A stretch of DNA of 64,000 bases. Origin: Streptomyces sp. BV286 (lineage in GTDB: Bacteria > Actinomycetota > Actinomycetes > Streptomycetales > Streptomycetaceae). Where the stretch lies: NCBI RefSeq assembly GCF_019090165.1, contig NZ_JAHRIB010000111.1, forward strand, positions 1 to 64,000, in the 5' to 3' direction. Shown piece after piece: positions 24,586-34,605 of the stretch (position 1 is the first letter of the stretch; the number at the start of each line of letters is the position of its first letter). The notes below the pieces were generated by a model. That model saw nothing but the letters and a program-made list of their open reading frames with translations. It was not told the DNA's origin and did no database searches. The position numbers and the translations under genes are program-made.

Positions 24586-25890
24586 TCAACTCTCGTCGTG
24601 TGCCTGCTTCTTGTGCAGCGTCAGAAGCGCGAGCGCGCTCACGGCGCACGCGGCCGCCGCGTAGTACGCCGGGATGTCCACGCTTCCCGTCCGCTTGATC
24701 GACTCCGTGATGATGAGGCCCGCACAGCCCGAGAACACGGCATTGGACAGGGCGTAGGCGAGTCCCAGGCCCGTGTAGCGCACGCTCGTCGGGAACATCT
24801 CCGAGAGCATCGCGGGCCCCGGCCCCGCCATCAGACCCACGATCGCCCCCGCGGCGAAGACGGCCGCGCCCTTCGACGCGGTCGAAGTGCCCGCGTCCTG
24901 GAGGAGGTTGAGCAGCGGGACCGCCAGCACGGTGACCAGCAGCGCACCGGTCAGCATCACCGGCCGCCGCCCGATCCGGTCGCTGAGCAGCCCCGCCGGG
25001 ATGATCGTGACCGCGAAGCCCAGGTTGGCGAGGACGGTGGCGACCAGTGCCTGCTGGAACGTGGCGTTCAAAGAGCTCTGCAGGTACGAGGGGAGCACGA
25101 CGAGGAAGGTGTAGCCGGCGGCGGCCCAGCCCATGACGCGCCCCGCCCCGAGCGCGATCGCCTTCGCCACCTCACGGCCCGGGGGCCGTTCGTGCCGCGG
25201 TTCCTCCCGGAGGGCCTCGAACGACGGTGTCTCGTCGAGGCGCAGCCGAAGCCACAGGGCCCCCAGCCCCAGCGGCAGCGTCAGCAGGAACGGCAGGCGC
25301 CAGCCCCAGGAGTTCAACTGCGCCTCGGAGAGCAGGGTCGCCAGCAGGGCCGCCGCCCCCGCCCCGCCCAGCAGCCCCAGCGCCACGGTGAACGACTGCC
25401 ACGATCCGTACAACCCCCGCCTGCCCGGTGGCGCGAACTCCGTCATCACCGACACCGCCCCGCCGAACTCCCCTCCCGCGGACAGGCCCTGGACCACCCG
25501 GAGGAGCGTGAGCAGCCAGGGTGCGAGGGGGCCCACCGTGTCGTACGTGGGCAGCACGCCGATGAGGGTCGTCGCGGCCGTCATGAGGACGATGACCAGG
25601 ACGAGCACGGGACGGCGCCCGACCCGGTCGCCGAGCCGGCCGAACAGTGCGGCGCCCACGGGCCGGAAGAAGAACGCGAGCGCGAACGACGCGTACGTCC
25701 GGACCAGGGCCTCGGCCTCGCTGCCGCCCTCCGGGGTGAAGAACCTGGCGGCGATGACCGTCGCGAAGTAGCCGTAGACACCGAACTCGTACCACTCGAT
25801 GAAATTGCCCACCGACCCCGCGACCAGCGCCCTTCGGGAGCGCTCCGGCCTGTCGGTCCGCAGGTCGGAGCCCTGCGCCGGAGCGTCCAT
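24586..25890 (-). CDS. MHS-family proton symporter (MFS)
   Basis: A 434-residue twelve-helix major-facilitator protein of the metabolite:H+ symporter group: GNFIEWYEFGVYGYFA at TM1, the loop motif GRLGDRVGRRPVLV and RVVQGLSAGGEFGGA. ATG 25890 has GGAAGGA upstream. It is cotranscribed with anmK, so a cell-wall-derived compound is a reasonable cargo, but MHS members also carry citrate, shikimate, osmolytes and dicarboxylates. The promoter region holds a TGAAA...TTTCA palindrome. Confidence 0.88.
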   Translation of the reverse strand: MDAPAQGSDLRTDRPERSRRALVAGSVGNFIEWYEFGVYGYFATVIAARFFTPEGGSEAEALVRTYASFALAFFFRPVGAALFGRLGDRVGRRPVLVLVIVLMTAATTLIGVLPTYDTVGPLAPWLLTLLRVVQGLSAGGEFGGAVSVMTEFAPPGRRGLYGSWQSFTVALGLLGGAGAAALLATLLSEAQLNSWGWRLPFLLTLPLGLGALWLRLRLDETPSFEALREEPRHERPPGREVAKAIALGAGRVMGWAAAGYTFLVVLPSYLQSSLNATFQQALVATVLANLGFAVTIIPAGLLSDRIGRRPVMLTGALLVTVLAVPLLNLLQDAGTSTASKGAAVFAAGAIVGLMAGPGPAMLSEMFPTSVRYTGLGLAYALSNAVFSGCAGLIITESIKRTGSVDIPAYYAAAACAVSALALLTLHKKQAHDES

Positions 25891-25917
25891 GCCGTTCCTT
25901 CCGCTCTCACGACGATG

Positions 25918-25934
25918 CTGAAAGTTAGTTTCAG
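25918..25934. promoter_or_regulatory. CTGAAA-N5-TTTCAG operator upstream of MHS-anmK
   Basis: CTGAAAGTTAGTTTCAG is a perfect 6-base inverted repeat about 30 bases before the MHS start codon. A related TGAAAC half-site lies at 25959-25964 on the minus strand, just ahead of TTGACA (25955-25950), a possible -35. RpiR/MurR-type regulators commonly bind TGAAA/TTTCA sites; none is encoded nearby. Confidence 0.5.
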
Positions 25935-26114
25935 TTCACGGCTTTTGACTGTCAATAAGTTTCACCCGTGCTGGTCGGCGGCCGATGCCGTCGCCTCTCG
26001 TCCTCCGGTGTCACCCCTCACGGCAACAGGTGTCCCGACCAGGCTCCATCGCGCCTCCGGGAGGACTAGGCTCAAGGCCTGTACGTCGTTTGGGCGACCT
26101 GGGGAGGTAGCGGG

Positions 26115-28790
26115 ATGACGGAGGCACGGCCGGGTACGGCCGCCTCGGCACCCCTCTGGGAGCGCGACGCGGAACTCGCCGCGGTCGCGGAGGCCGTCGA
26201 CGCCCTGTGCGCCGGCTCCGCGGCGGGCAGCCTGCTGGTGTTCACAGGTGAGGCGGGCATCGGCAAGACCGCCCTGCTCGGCCAGGTCCGCGCCGTCGCG
26301 GAGGGCCGCTGCACGGTCTGGTCGGCCCGGGGCGGCGAGACGATCACGTCCGTCCCCTTCAACGTCGTACGGCAGTTGCTCCAGCCCGCGCTCGTCGCGC
26401 TGATGCCCGACGAGGCCCGCGAGTACTTCGGCGACTGGTACGACATCGCGGGACCCGCGCTCGGCATCGCGGAGCCGGGCGCGCGCCAGGCCGACCCGCA
26501 GGGCGTGTGCGACGGCCTCGTGGCCGCCGTACGCAGACTCGCCCGCCGCGAGTGGCCGCTGGTGCTCCTCGTCGACGACGCCCACTGGGCCGACCAGGAA
26601 AGCCTCCACTGGCTGGCGGCCTTCGCCGAGCGCCTCGACGACCTGCCCGTCCTCGTCGTGGTCGCCCGGCGCCCCGGGGACGCCACCGGCGAGAGCGCCC
26701 GCCACCTCGACGCGATCGGCGCGCTGGCCCACCCGATGCCCGCCCTGCGCGCACTGACTCCGGACGCCACGGCCGGACTCACCCGCGCCACGCTCGGCGC
26801 GCACGCCGACGCCCCGTTCTGCCGCGAGGTGTGGGCGGTCACCGGCGGCAACCCCTACGAGAGCGTGGAGCTCCTCGCCAAGGTCCAGGACAGCGAACTC
26901 GACCCCGTCGAGGACTCGGCCGCACAACTGCGCGCCCTGAACCGCTCGGCACGCGGCCGCGGACTGGTCGACCGGCTGGAGGCACTCGGCGTCGACGCCA
27001 CGAAGTTCGCCTGGGCGGCCGCCATTCTCGGCACGCAGATCTCCCTGGAACTGGCGGCCGAACTCGCCGGAATGCAGCGGGACGAGGCGGAGCGCTGCGC
27101 GGCACGCCTGAGCGTGGCCCGCATCCTCACCGAGGCCGACCGGACGTCCGGCCAGGCCGCCGACCGCGACCTGGAGTTCGTCCACCCGCTCATCGCCACC
27201 GCCGTCTACCGCTCGATCCCGGACGCGCTGCGCACCGCGATGCACGGCGTGGCCGCCTCCGTCGTCACCGCGTCGGGGCTGGGCGCCGCCGCGGCCTCCC
27301 GCCACCTGCTGGAGGTCCATCCGGACGACGACCCCGAACTCGTCGAGCAGCTGCGCGAGGCGGCCCGCGAGCATCTCGCCGTCGGCGCCCCGGACGCGGC
27401 CCGCCGCTGTCTGGAACGCGCCCTGCTGGAACCGCCGCTTCCCGAGGTCCACGCGCGCGTGCTCTACGAACTGGGCTGCGCCACACTCCTCACCTCGCCC
27501 GCGACCACGATCGGGTACCTGCGGCAGGCACTCACCGTGCACGGCCTGGAGGAGGAGCTGCGGGTCGACGCGGTCTGCCGGCTCTCCTCGGCGCTCGTCC
27601 ACAACGACCAGCTCGAGGAGGCCGTGGCCACGGTCGACGCGGAGGCCGACCGGCTGGAGCCGGGCCCCGCCCGGATGCGACTGCAGGCCGTGCACTACAT
27701 GTGGGAGGGCATCCACGCCGGCGAGGAGGACGCGCCCGGCCGCTCCCGCCGGCTGGCCGGGCTCGTCGAGCCGCTCACCGGCCGCGACAACTCCGAGCGC
27801 GCCCTGCTCATCCTGCGCGCCTTCGACGCGATGACCCGCGGGGAGAACGCCGAGGAGGTCGCCGAGCTCTGCGACCGTTCGCTCGTCAACGGCCGGCTCG
27901 CGCCGGGCCTCGGCTGGACCGACACCGAGTGGAGCTTCGAGCTCCTCATGATGCTCGGCATCTCGTACACCTACGCGGACCGCCTCGACCGCGCCGAGAG
28001 CCTCTTCACCGAGGCCCGGCGGACATACGAGTCCGCCGGGTGGAGCGGCGGCCATCTGGCCCTCGCGCACGCCTTCGGCGGGTACGTGCTCCGCAGACGG
28101 GGCCGTCTCAGGGAGGCGGACGAATCCCTGCGCGAGGCCCTGCGCCTCGCGGACCGGGTGGGCCGCGGACTGCCCATGCACTGGTCCGCCGCGTGCATGC
28201 TCATCGACACCCTGCTCGCCCGCGGCCGGGTCGGCGAGGCCGAGGAGATCGCCGAGCGGTACGCCTTCGAGCCGCCCCACCCGTCCACGATCGTCCTGCC
28301 GGACACCCACTCGATAAGGGGCCGCCTGCTCATCGCCACCGGCCGCGTCGAGGAAGGCGTGAACGAACTGGAGACCGCCGAGAAGTTGTCCGGGGCCCGC
28401 GGCGGGCACAACACGGTGATGGCGCCCTGGGCGGGAGACCTCGCCCGGACCCTCGCCGTCCAGGACCCGCGTCGCGCCGCGGAGGTGGCCGCCGACGCCC
28501 GCGCCCAGGCCGAGCGCTTCGGCACCGACACGGCCATCGGCGAAGCCCTGCGCTGCGCCGCCGCCCTGGAGACCGGCCAGCGCTCGGTCACGCTCTACGC
28601 CCAGGCCGTCACGTACCTCGAAGCGTCACCCTGTGCCTACGAACACGCCGCGGCCCGCGTCGAGTACGGCATCGCGTCCCGTTCCGTCACGGAGATCAAC
28701 CGCGGTCTGACCCTGGCGCTCTCCTGCGGCGCGGACGGCCTGGTGGCACGGGCCCGCGAGGCACTGGACCCGGGACGCGTCGCCCGCTGA
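26115..28790 (+). CDS. LAL-like AAA ATPase lacking the LuxR HTH
   Basis: An 891-residue protein with an N-terminal AAA_16/STAND domain (Walker A GEAGIGKTA, Lys51; Walker B PLVLLVDDAHWAD), a winged-helix region and about 500 residues of TPR-like helical repeats. This is the architecture of large LuxR-family (LAL) activators, but it stops at CGADGLVARAREALDPGRVA, where the C-terminal DNA-binding domain normally begins. No HTH-like sequence follows in any frame before the next gene. It may be a signalling ATPase working through a partner. ATG 26115 follows GGGAGG. Confidence 0.85.
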   Translation: MTEARPGTAASAPLWERDAELAAVAEAVDALCAGSAAGSLLVFTGEAGIGKTALLGQVRAVAEGRCTVWSARGGETITSVPFNVVRQLLQPALVALMPDEAREYFGDWYDIAGPALGIAEPGARQADPQGVCDGLVAAVRRLARREWPLVLLVDDAHWADQESLHWLAAFAERLDDLPVLVVVARRPGDATGESARHLDAIGALAHPMPALRALTPDATAGLTRATLGAHADAPFCREVWAVTGGNPYESVELLAKVQDSELDPVEDSAAQLRALNRSARGRGLVDRLEALGVDATKFAWAAAILGTQISLELAAELAGMQRDEAERCAARLSVARILTEADRTSGQAADRDLEFVHPLIATAVYRSIPDALRTAMHGVAASVVTASGLGAAAASRHLLEVHPDDDPELVEQLREAAREHLAVGAPDAARRCLERALLEPPLPEVHARVLYELGCATLLTSPATTIGYLRQALTVHGLEEELRVDAVCRLSSALVHNDQLEEAVATVDAEADRLEPGPARMRLQAVHYMWEGIHAGEEDAPGRSRRLAGLVEPLTGRDNSERALLILRAFDAMTRGENAEEVAELCDRSLVNGRLAPGLGWTDTEWSFELLMMLGISYTYADRLDRAESLFTEARRTYESAGWSGGHLALAHAFGGYVLRRRGRLREADESLREALRLADRVGRGLPMHWSAACMLIDTLLARGRVGEAEEIAERYAFEPPHPSTIVLPDTHSIRGRLLIATGRVEEGVNELETAEKLSGARGGHNTVMAPWAGDLARTLAVQDPRRAAEVAADARAQAERFGTDTAIGEALRCAAALETGQRSVTLYAQAVTYLEASPCAYEHAAARVEYGIASRSVTEINRGLTLALSCGADGLVARAREALDPGRVAR

Positions 28791-28895
28791 ACGCCGAGGC
28801 CCCGTACGTGAGTTTTCCCGAGCCCCACGGGGCGCGCCGTGCCTGCCCGCGCGTTCAGTGGCGGTACGGGCACTGCCACGCGCCCGACCGGCAGG

Positions 28896-30032
28896 TCACT
28901 CCTCCTCGGCGAGCACCCGCTGGGCCACGGCGAACGCCGAGTTGGCCGCCGGAACACCGCAGTACACGGCGGTCTGCAACAGCACCGCGCCGATCTCTTC
29001 CGGCGTGAGCCCGTTGCGGCGGGCGGCGCGGACGTGCATCGCCAGCTCGTCGTAGTGCCCGTGCGCCACGAGCGCCGTCATCGTGATCATGCTGCGTTCG
29101 CGGCGGGCCAGCGTCTCGTCCGTCCAGATCTCACCCCACGCGTACCGGGAGATGAAGTCCTGGAACCGTGCGGTGAACGCCGACTGCCGTGCCTGTGCCC
29201 GGTCCACGTGCTCGTCGCCGAGCACCTGCCGCCGCACCTCCATCCCGCGCCGGGCACCACCGTCGAAGTGCGCGCGCAGCGCCGTGAGTACGGCCCGCGG
29301 GCACTGGGCGGGCGCGAGGTGGGAGGCGCCCGGGATCTCCACGAGCGCGGCGCCCGGCACCGCGTCCGCGATCTCCCGCAGATGCGGGGGCGGGGTCGCC
29401 GGGTCCTCGCGCCCGGCGACGAGCAGCGTCGGAACACCGATGCGCGGCAGGTCCGCCCGGAGGTCGAAGGCCGCCAGCGCGTCACAGCACGCGGCGTACG
29501 CGTCCGGGTCCGCCGACCGGTGGTCCTCGACCAGCGCGGGAACGGTGAACCCGGGCGTGAACCAACGGGAGTCGGCGCTCTCCGCCAGTTCGGCCAGTCC
29601 CTCGTCCCGTACGCGTGCCGCCCGCTCCTCCCACGGCTTCGAACCGTTGAAGTGCGCGGAGGAACAGATCACGGCGAGCTTCTCCACCCGCTGCGGGTGG
29701 TGCACGGCGAGATGCAGTCCCACCGCTCCGCCGAGCGAGACACCGGCGTACGAGAACCGGTCGATGCCGAGCGAGTCGGCCAGCGCCAGCACCAGCTCGG
29801 CGAGGTCGGCGACGGTCGCGCCCGGGCCGATCAGAGAGGCGGGGGAGCCGCCGTGGCCCGGCAGGTCCCAGCGCACGATCCGGTGCGTGACGGAGAGTTC
29901 GGGTGCGACCTTGTCCCACAGCGCCGTCGATGTGCCGAGGGAAGGGCCGAGGAGCAGCGGCGGAGCCGTCGCGGGCCCCTCCGCGCGATGGTGGAGCAAC
30001 ATGCCGTCGGGCAGGGGCGGTCGGCTGGTCAA
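28896..30032 (-). CDS. pcaL: Fused 3-oxoadipate enol-lactonase / carboxymuconolactone decarboxylase
   Basis: A 378-residue bifunctional enzyme for two successive steps of the protocatechuate branch. Residues 1-250 form an alpha/beta hydrolase (nucleophile in YAGVSLGGAVGLH, acid in LLVAGREDPATPP, His in PGASHLAP). Residues 265-378 form a carboxymuconolactone decarboxylase domain (ITMTALVAHGHYDELAMHV). The fusion is typical of actinobacterial PcaL. Translation starts at TTG 30032, overlapping the pcaB stop (TTGA). It is the last gene of the pca operon and is convergent with the LAL-like gene. Confidence 0.94.
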   Translation of the reverse strand: MTSRPPLPDGMLLHHRAEGPATAPPLLLGPSLGTSTALWDKVAPELSVTHRIVRWDLPGHGGSPASLIGPGATVADLAELVLALADSLGIDRFSYAGVSLGGAVGLHLAVHHPQRVEKLAVICSSAHFNGSKPWEERAARVRDEGLAELAESADSRWFTPGFTVPALVEDHRSADPDAYAACCDALAAFDLRADLPRIGVPTLLVAGREDPATPPPHLREIADAVPGAALVEIPGASHLAPAQCPRAVLTALRAHFDGGARRGMEVRRQVLGDEHVDRAQARQSAFTARFQDFISRYAWGEIWTDETLARRERSMITMTALVAHGHYDELAMHVRAARRNGLTPEEIGAVLLQTAVYCGVPAANSAFAVAQRVLAEEE

Positions 30033-31405
30033 CGTCGCTCCAGTGCACGGTCGGTGAGGGTTCCGGCGGAGCCGGTGTACCGGGTGGGATCGGTGAGGGC
30101 CGCGAGGTCGAGGTCCTCCAACTCGGGTTCCGCCGCGAGGAGTTCCACGAGGGGAAGGTCCTCGGCGGTGGCCCGTCGCGCGGCGCGCGTGAGGACGTCC
30201 CTGGCCCGGGCACGCCCGAGTACCGGTGCTAGTTCGGCGGACAGCCGCTCGGAGACGATCAGGCCGTGGGTGAGGTCCAGATGGGCGCGCATCGCGTCCG
30301 CGTGCACCTGCAGGCCCTCGGTCAGCTCGGCCGCGTCACGCGCCGCCCCGCCCGTCAGGCGCAGCAGGTCGCGCAGGGGTTCCCACTCGGCGTGCCAGGC
30401 GCCGGCGGGCCGTTCGTCCTCGGCCGCCATGGCCCCGTACAGCGTCGCCGCGAGCTGTGGTGCCCGGCGGGCCGCGGCCGCGACGAGCGTGGCCCGCACG
30501 GGGTTCGCCTTGTGCGGCATGGCGGAGGACCCGCCGCCCGTGCCCTCGCTCAGTTCGCGGATCTCCGTGCGGGCGAGGGTGAGTACGTCCGCGGCCGTCT
30601 TCCCGAGGGCGCCCGCGGTGAACGCGAGGGCTCCCGCCAGGTCGGCGACGGGCGTACGCAGGGTGTGCCAGGGCAACACCGGCGCGGCGAGGCCCAGTTC
30701 ACGCGCGTACGCCTCGACGAGACCTCGCGTGTCCGGGGCGCCGTACGCGGTGAACGCCGCCAAGGTGCCTGCTGCGCCCCCGAGTTGTACCGGCAGGCCG
30801 TCCCGCACGGCCTGGACGCGGTCTCTGGCGTCCAGCACCAGCGACCGCCAGCCCGCCGCCTTCAGACCGAAGGTGGTCGGCACGGCGTGCTGGGTGAGCG
30901 TGCGCCCCGGCATGGCCGTGTCCCGGTGCTTGCGCGCCAGCCGGGCCAGCGCGCGCTCCGTACGGGCGAGGTCGGCCAGGACCGGGTCGAGCGTCCGGAC
31001 CGCGACCAGCATCGCGGCCGTGTCCATGATGTCCTGGCTGGTCGCGCCCCGGTGGACATAGGGGGAGTGCTCGGCGTCGACCGCCGCGCTCAGGTCGGCG
31101 ACCAGTGGGATCACCGGGTTGCCGCCGGCCCGCGCGCGCAGCGCGAGCGCGTGGACGTCGAACCGTGCCGCGTCGGCCGCTGCGGTGACCGCGTCGGCCG
31201 CCCCGGCCGGGGCCGTGCCCAGCGAGGCCTGCGCCCGGGTGAGTGCCGCCTCCGCGTCGAGGAGCGCCTGCAGAAAGGCGCCGTCGGTCGTGGCGGCCTC
31301 GGCGGGGGAGCCCGCCCGCCCGGGGGCGAGGAGCCCGGCGTCGTCACCGGCAGGATTGTCCGGACGGACGGGATCGCCGGAACCGGCAGGGTCGGCAGCT
31401 GTCAC
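30029..31405 (-). CDS. pcaB: 3-carboxy-cis,cis-muconate cycloisomerase
   Basis: A 458-residue member of the fumarase/adenylosuccinate lyase superfamily, forming 4-carboxymuconolactone. The signature GSSAMPHKANPVRATLV is intact, as is HRGATSQDIMDTA. GTG 31405 overlaps the pcaG stop (GTGA); the annotated-looking upstream extension to 31597 would lie wholly inside pcaG. The N-terminal 35 residues are rich in Gly/Pro/Asp and may be disordered. It is coupled at both ends in the pca operon. Confidence 0.93.
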   Translation of the reverse strand: MTAADPAGSGDPVRPDNPAGDDAGLLAPGRAGSPAEAATTDGAFLQALLDAEAALTRAQASLGTAPAGAADAVTAAADAARFDVHALALRARAGGNPVIPLVADLSAAVDAEHSPYVHRGATSQDIMDTAAMLVAVRTLDPVLADLARTERALARLARKHRDTAMPGRTLTQHAVPTTFGLKAAGWRSLVLDARDRVQAVRDGLPVQLGGAAGTLAAFTAYGAPDTRGLVEAYARELGLAAPVLPWHTLRTPVADLAGALAFTAGALGKTAADVLTLARTEIRELSEGTGGGSSAMPHKANPVRATLVAAAARRAPQLAATLYGAMAAEDERPAGAWHAEWEPLRDLLRLTGGAARDAAELTEGLQVHADAMRAHLDLTHGLIVSERLSAELAPVLGRARARDVLTRAARRATAEDLPLVELLAAEPELEDLDLAALTDPTRYTGSAGTLTDRALERR

Positions 31406-31965
31406 TGGAACTCCAGGAAGACCGTTTCGCCTTCGCCCTGAAGGCGGATGTCGAAACGGTACGTCCGCATCGGGCCGGCGGTCGCGACCAACGTGGCGCG
31501 CCGGTCGGCCGGCAGCGAGTCGAGCAGCGGGTCCGCGCCGTCGGCGAGGTACGCCCGGGTGAAGAGGTGGTGCGTCAGACCGCGGGCGAACACACACACG
31601 CCGACGTACGGCAGCCCGGGGTTGCCCGGCGGCAGCGTGTGCAGCGCGTAGTGCCCGTCGGCGTCCGTGGGGACCCGCCCGTAGCCGGTGAAGTCGACGC
31701 CGTTGCGGCCCACGAAACCGCCCGTCGACGGATCGCGGCGCATCGAGCCGGGGGCGCCCTTCAACGAGCCGTCGGGCGCCGCCTGCCAGAAGTCGAGAAG
31801 GGCGTCGGGGATCGGCGTGCCCGCGCCGTCGAGCACGTACCCGTGCAGGCTGATCGCGTCCGGATGGTTCCGGGGCGCGACCTGGTCGCCGCCCGGGAAG
31901 GGAAGCGCGTGGCCGTAGAACGGGCCGATGGTGTGGGACGGGGTGGGGAGCAGTCGCTCGGCCAT
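31402..31965 (-). CDS. pcaG: Protocatechuate 3,4-dioxygenase alpha subunit
   Basis: This 187-residue subunit combines with PcaH for intradiol ring cleavage. Recognisable segments are PTPSHTIGPFYGHALPF, LLDFWQAAPDGS and YVGVCVFARGLTHHLFTRAY. The alpha subunit does not supply the tyrosine/histidine iron ligands itself. ATG 31965 has GGAAGG upstream and follows the pcaH stop closely. The open frame extending to 32949 is a shadow of pcaH. The order pcaH-pcaG is conserved. Confidence 0.94.
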   Translation of the reverse strand: MAERLLPTPSHTIGPFYGHALPFPGGDQVAPRNHPDAISLHGYVLDGAGTPIPDALLDFWQAAPDGSLKGAPGSMRRDPSTGGFVGRNGVDFTGYGRVPTDADGHYALHTLPPGNPGLPYVGVCVFARGLTHHLFTRAYLADGADPLLDSLPADRRATLVATAGPMRTYRFDIRLQGEGETVFLEFQ

Positions 31966-31967
31966 GG

Positions 31968-32738
31968 TCAACGGCCTTCCTCGATCCAGGTGGCGGAGGG
32001 ACCGTCGAGGACGATGTCCCATGAGTAGCCCATCGAGAAGCCGGGCTGCGAGAGGTCGTGGTCGTAGGCGGCGACCAGCCGGTCGCGGGCCGCCTCGTCC
32101 GTCACGGACTGCAGGATCGGGTCGTACCGGAACAACGGGTCGCTCGGAAAGTACATCTGGGTCACGAGCCGCTGGGTGAACGCCGTGCCGAAGACCGAGA
32201 AGTGGATGTGCGCGGGCCGCCACGCGTTGGTGTGGTTGCCCCACGGGTAGGGGCCCGGCTTGACCGTGGTGAACGAGTACCGGCCCTGATCGTCCGTCAG
32301 GGTCCGTCCCACACCGGTGAAGTTGGGGTCGAGCGGAGCCGGGTGCTGCTCGCGCAGATGGGCGTACCGGCCGGCGGCGTTGGCCTGCCAGATCTCGACG
32401 AGCTGGCGGCGCACGGGCCGGCCCTCTCGGTCGAGCAGACGGCCCGAGACGGTCATCCGCTCGCCGATCGGCTCTCCCCGGTGCTGGAGCGTCAGGTCGC
32501 TGTCGTGCTCGGTGATGTCGGTGACGCCGAACACGGGGCCCGACAGCTCGACGGTCTCCGGGTCGCCGCCGCTCACGGCGACCAGCGGCTGCTTCGGGTG
32601 GCGCAGCAGGGAGCTGCGGTAGGGGGCGTAGTCGCGCCGCGGGTGGTGCAGGACCGGCGCGCCGCCGGCGACCGCCTTGGCGTACGACTCCTGGTGGTCG
32701 CTGATCTCCTGGTCGATGTCCGGCTGGGTGAGAGTCAT
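31968..32738 (-). CDS. pcaH: Protocatechuate 3,4-dioxygenase beta subunit
   Basis: A 256-residue catalytic subunit converting protocatechuate to 3-carboxy-cis,cis-muconate. It contains the non-haem Fe(III) ligand region: Tyr in AAGRYAHLR, then GPYPWGNHTNAWRPAHIHFS with the ligand Tyr and two histidines. ATG 32738 (MTLTQPDIDQEI) is the family start, with AGGAA upstream. It sits between pcaF and pcaG on the same strand, nine bases from pcaF. Confidence 0.95.
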   Translation of the reverse strand: MTLTQPDIDQEISDHQESYAKAVAGGAPVLHHPRRDYAPYRSSLLRHPKQPLVAVSGGDPETVELSGPVFGVTDITEHDSDLTLQHRGEPIGERMTVSGRLLDREGRPVRRQLVEIWQANAAGRYAHLREQHPAPLDPNFTGVGRTLTDDQGRYSFTTVKPGPYPWGNHTNAWRPAHIHFSVFGTAFTQRLVTQMYFPSDPLFRYDPILQSVTDEAARDRLVAAYDHDLSQPGFSMGYSWDIVLDGPSATWIEEGR

Positions 32739-32746
32739 GAGGGTTC

Positions 32747-33949
32747 CTAACGCTCCAGTACGAGGGCGAGGCCCTGGCCGACGCCGATGCAGAGAGTGGC
32801 GACGCCGACTCCCGACCCCCGGCGGGCGAGTTGATGGGCGACGGTCCCGGCGAGGCGGGCGCCGGACGCGCCGAGGGGGTGGCCCAGGGCGATGGCGCCG
32901 CCCTGCGGGTTGAGGACGGCCGGGTCGAACTCGGGCCACTCGGCGACACAGCCGAGGACCTGGGCGGCGAAGGCCTCGTTCAGTTCGAGAGCCGACAGGT
33001 CGTCAAATCCCTTGCCCGCCTTGGCGAGTGCGCGGTTGACGGCTTCGACGGGCGCGAGGCCGAAGTAGTGCGGGTCGAGCGCGGAGACACCCGAGGCGGA
33101 CACCCGGGCGAGGGGCTCGCGGCCGGTGGCCCGCAGGCCCTCCTCGTCGACCAGCAGCAGGGCGGCGGCGCCGTCGTTCAGGGGCGACGCGTTGCCCGCG
33201 GTGACCGTGCCGTGCTCGGGGCGGAACGACGGCTTGAGCCTGCCCATCGCGGCGAGGGAGGTGTCGGCGCGTACGCACTCGTCGGCCGCGAACGCCACCG
33301 GGTCGCCCTTGCGCTGAGGAACGGGAACGGGAGCGATCTCGGCGTCGAACAACCCCGCGGCCTGGGCGGCGGCCGCCTTGCGGTGACTGGCGAGGGCGTA
33401 CTCGTCCTGCTGCTCGCGGGTGATCTTGTGCTTGTCGGCGATGAGTTCGGCGGACTCGCCGAGCGGGACGGTCCACTGCGGGTCCATCCTCGGGTTGACC
33501 ATGCGCCAGCCGAGGGTGGTGGAGTACAGCTCGGTGTGCCCGGCGGGGAAGGGCCGGTCGTTCTTCGGCAGCACGTAGGGGGCGCGGGTCATGGACTCGA
33601 CGCCGCCGGCGAGGGCGACCGAGGCGTCGCCGAGCGCGATGGCGCGGGCGGCCTGGATCACGGCCTCGAGGCCGGAGGCGCACAGCCGGTTGACGCTCAC
33701 GCCCGGTACGGAGGTGGGCAGACCGGCGAGGAGGGCGGCCATGCGGGCGACGTTGCGGTTGTCCTCGCCGGCGCCGTTCGCGTTGCCGAAGTACACGTCG
33801 TCGATGCGGGACGGGTCCAACTCCGGAGTACGGGCCATGAGTTCGCGCAGGGCGTGGGCGGCCAGGTCGTCCGGCCGGACGGCGGCGAGAGCGCCGTTGT
33901 ACTTGCCGAACGGCGTACGGACGGCGTCGACGATGTAGACGTCCTTCAC
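32747..33949 (-). CDS. pcaF: 3-oxoadipyl-CoA thiolase
   Basis: A 400-residue thiolase that splits 3-oxoadipyl-CoA to succinyl-CoA and acetyl-CoA. The catalytic Cys lies in [16 protein letters not shown]; His in [16 protein letters not shown]; the second Cys in [14 protein letters not shown] 33949 overlaps the pcaJ stop (GTGA) and gives the normal N-terminus [18 protein letters not shown]. The product supplies the TCA cycle, completing aromatic catabolism. Confidence 0.94.
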   Translation of the reverse strand: MKDVYIVDAVRTPFGKYNGALAAVRPDDLAAHALRELMARTPELDPSRIDDVYFGNANGAGEDNRNVARMAALLAGLPTSVPGVSVNRLCASGLEAVIQAARAIALGDASVALAGGVESMTRAPYVLPKNDRPFPAGHTELYSTTLGWRMVNPRMDPQWTVPLGESAELIADKHKITREQQDEYALASHRKAAAAQAAGLFDAEIAPVPVPQRKGDPVAFAADECVRADTSLAAMGRLKPSFRPEHGTVTAGNASPLNDGAAALLLVDEEGLRATGREPLARVSASGVSALDPHYFGLAPVEAVNRALAKAGKGFDDLSALELNEAFAAQVLGCVAEWPEFDPAVLNPQGGAIALGHPLGASGARLAGTVAHQLARRGSGVGVATLCIGVGQGLALVLER

Positions 33950-34605
33950 GACTGGGTCTCCTCGGTGAGCTCGTCGGCGATACGGATCTTCGCGGCGGTC
34001 TTCGCCACGATCTCCTCGACCGTGACACCGGGCGCGGTCTCGACGAGTACCAGGCCGTCGCCGGTGACGTCCAGGACGCCGAGGTCGGTGATGACGCGGT
34101 CCACGCAGGCCTTGCCGGTCAGCGGCAGCGTGCACGCGTCGAGGACCTTGGGCGATCCGTCCTTGGCGGTGTGGGTCATCACGGCGATGACGGTACGGGC
34201 GCCGTGCACCAGGTCCATCGCCCCGCCGATCCCGGTGATCATCTTGCCGGGGACGGCCCAGTTGGCGAGATCCCCGCCCGCGGAGACCTGCATGGCACCC
34301 AGCACGGCGACATCGATGTGCCCGCCGCGGATCATCCCGAACGACAGCGACGAGTCGAAGTAGGAGGCGCCGGGCAGGACGGTGACCGTCTCCTTGCCCG
34401 CGTTGATCAGGTCGGGGTCGACCTGGTCCTCGGCCGGGTACGGGCCGGTGCCCAGGATGCCGTTCTCGGACTCCAGGATCACCTCCACGCCCGGCGGGAG
34501 GTGGTTGGGGATCAGCGTCGGCAGCCCGATGCCCAGGTTCACGTACTGCCCGTCGGCGAGTTCGCGCGCGGCGCGAGCGGCCATCTCTTCCCTGCTCCAG
34601 GCCAT
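33946..34605 (-). CDS. pcaJ: 3-oxoadipate CoA-transferase subunit B
   Basis: A 219-residue beta subunit of the succinyl-CoA:3-oxoadipate CoA-transferase. The catalytic glutamate is in [12 protein letters not shown] and the glycine-rich [13 protein letters not shown] is typical. The start ATG 34605 shares one base with the pcaI stop (TAATG), coupling the two subunits. SCOT-type 3-oxoacid transferases look alike; the pca context decides the assignment. Confidence 0.93.
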   Translation of the reverse strand: MAWSREEMAARAARELADGQYVNLGIGLPTLIPNHLPPGVEVILESENGILGTGPYPAEDQVDPDLINAGKETVTVLPGASYFDSSLSFGMIRGGHIDVAVLGAMQVSAGGDLANWAVPGKMITGIGGAMDLVHGARTVIAVMTHTAKDGSPKVLDACTLPLTGKACVDRVITDLGVLDVTGDGLVLVETAPGVTVEEIVAKTAAKIRIADELTEETQS

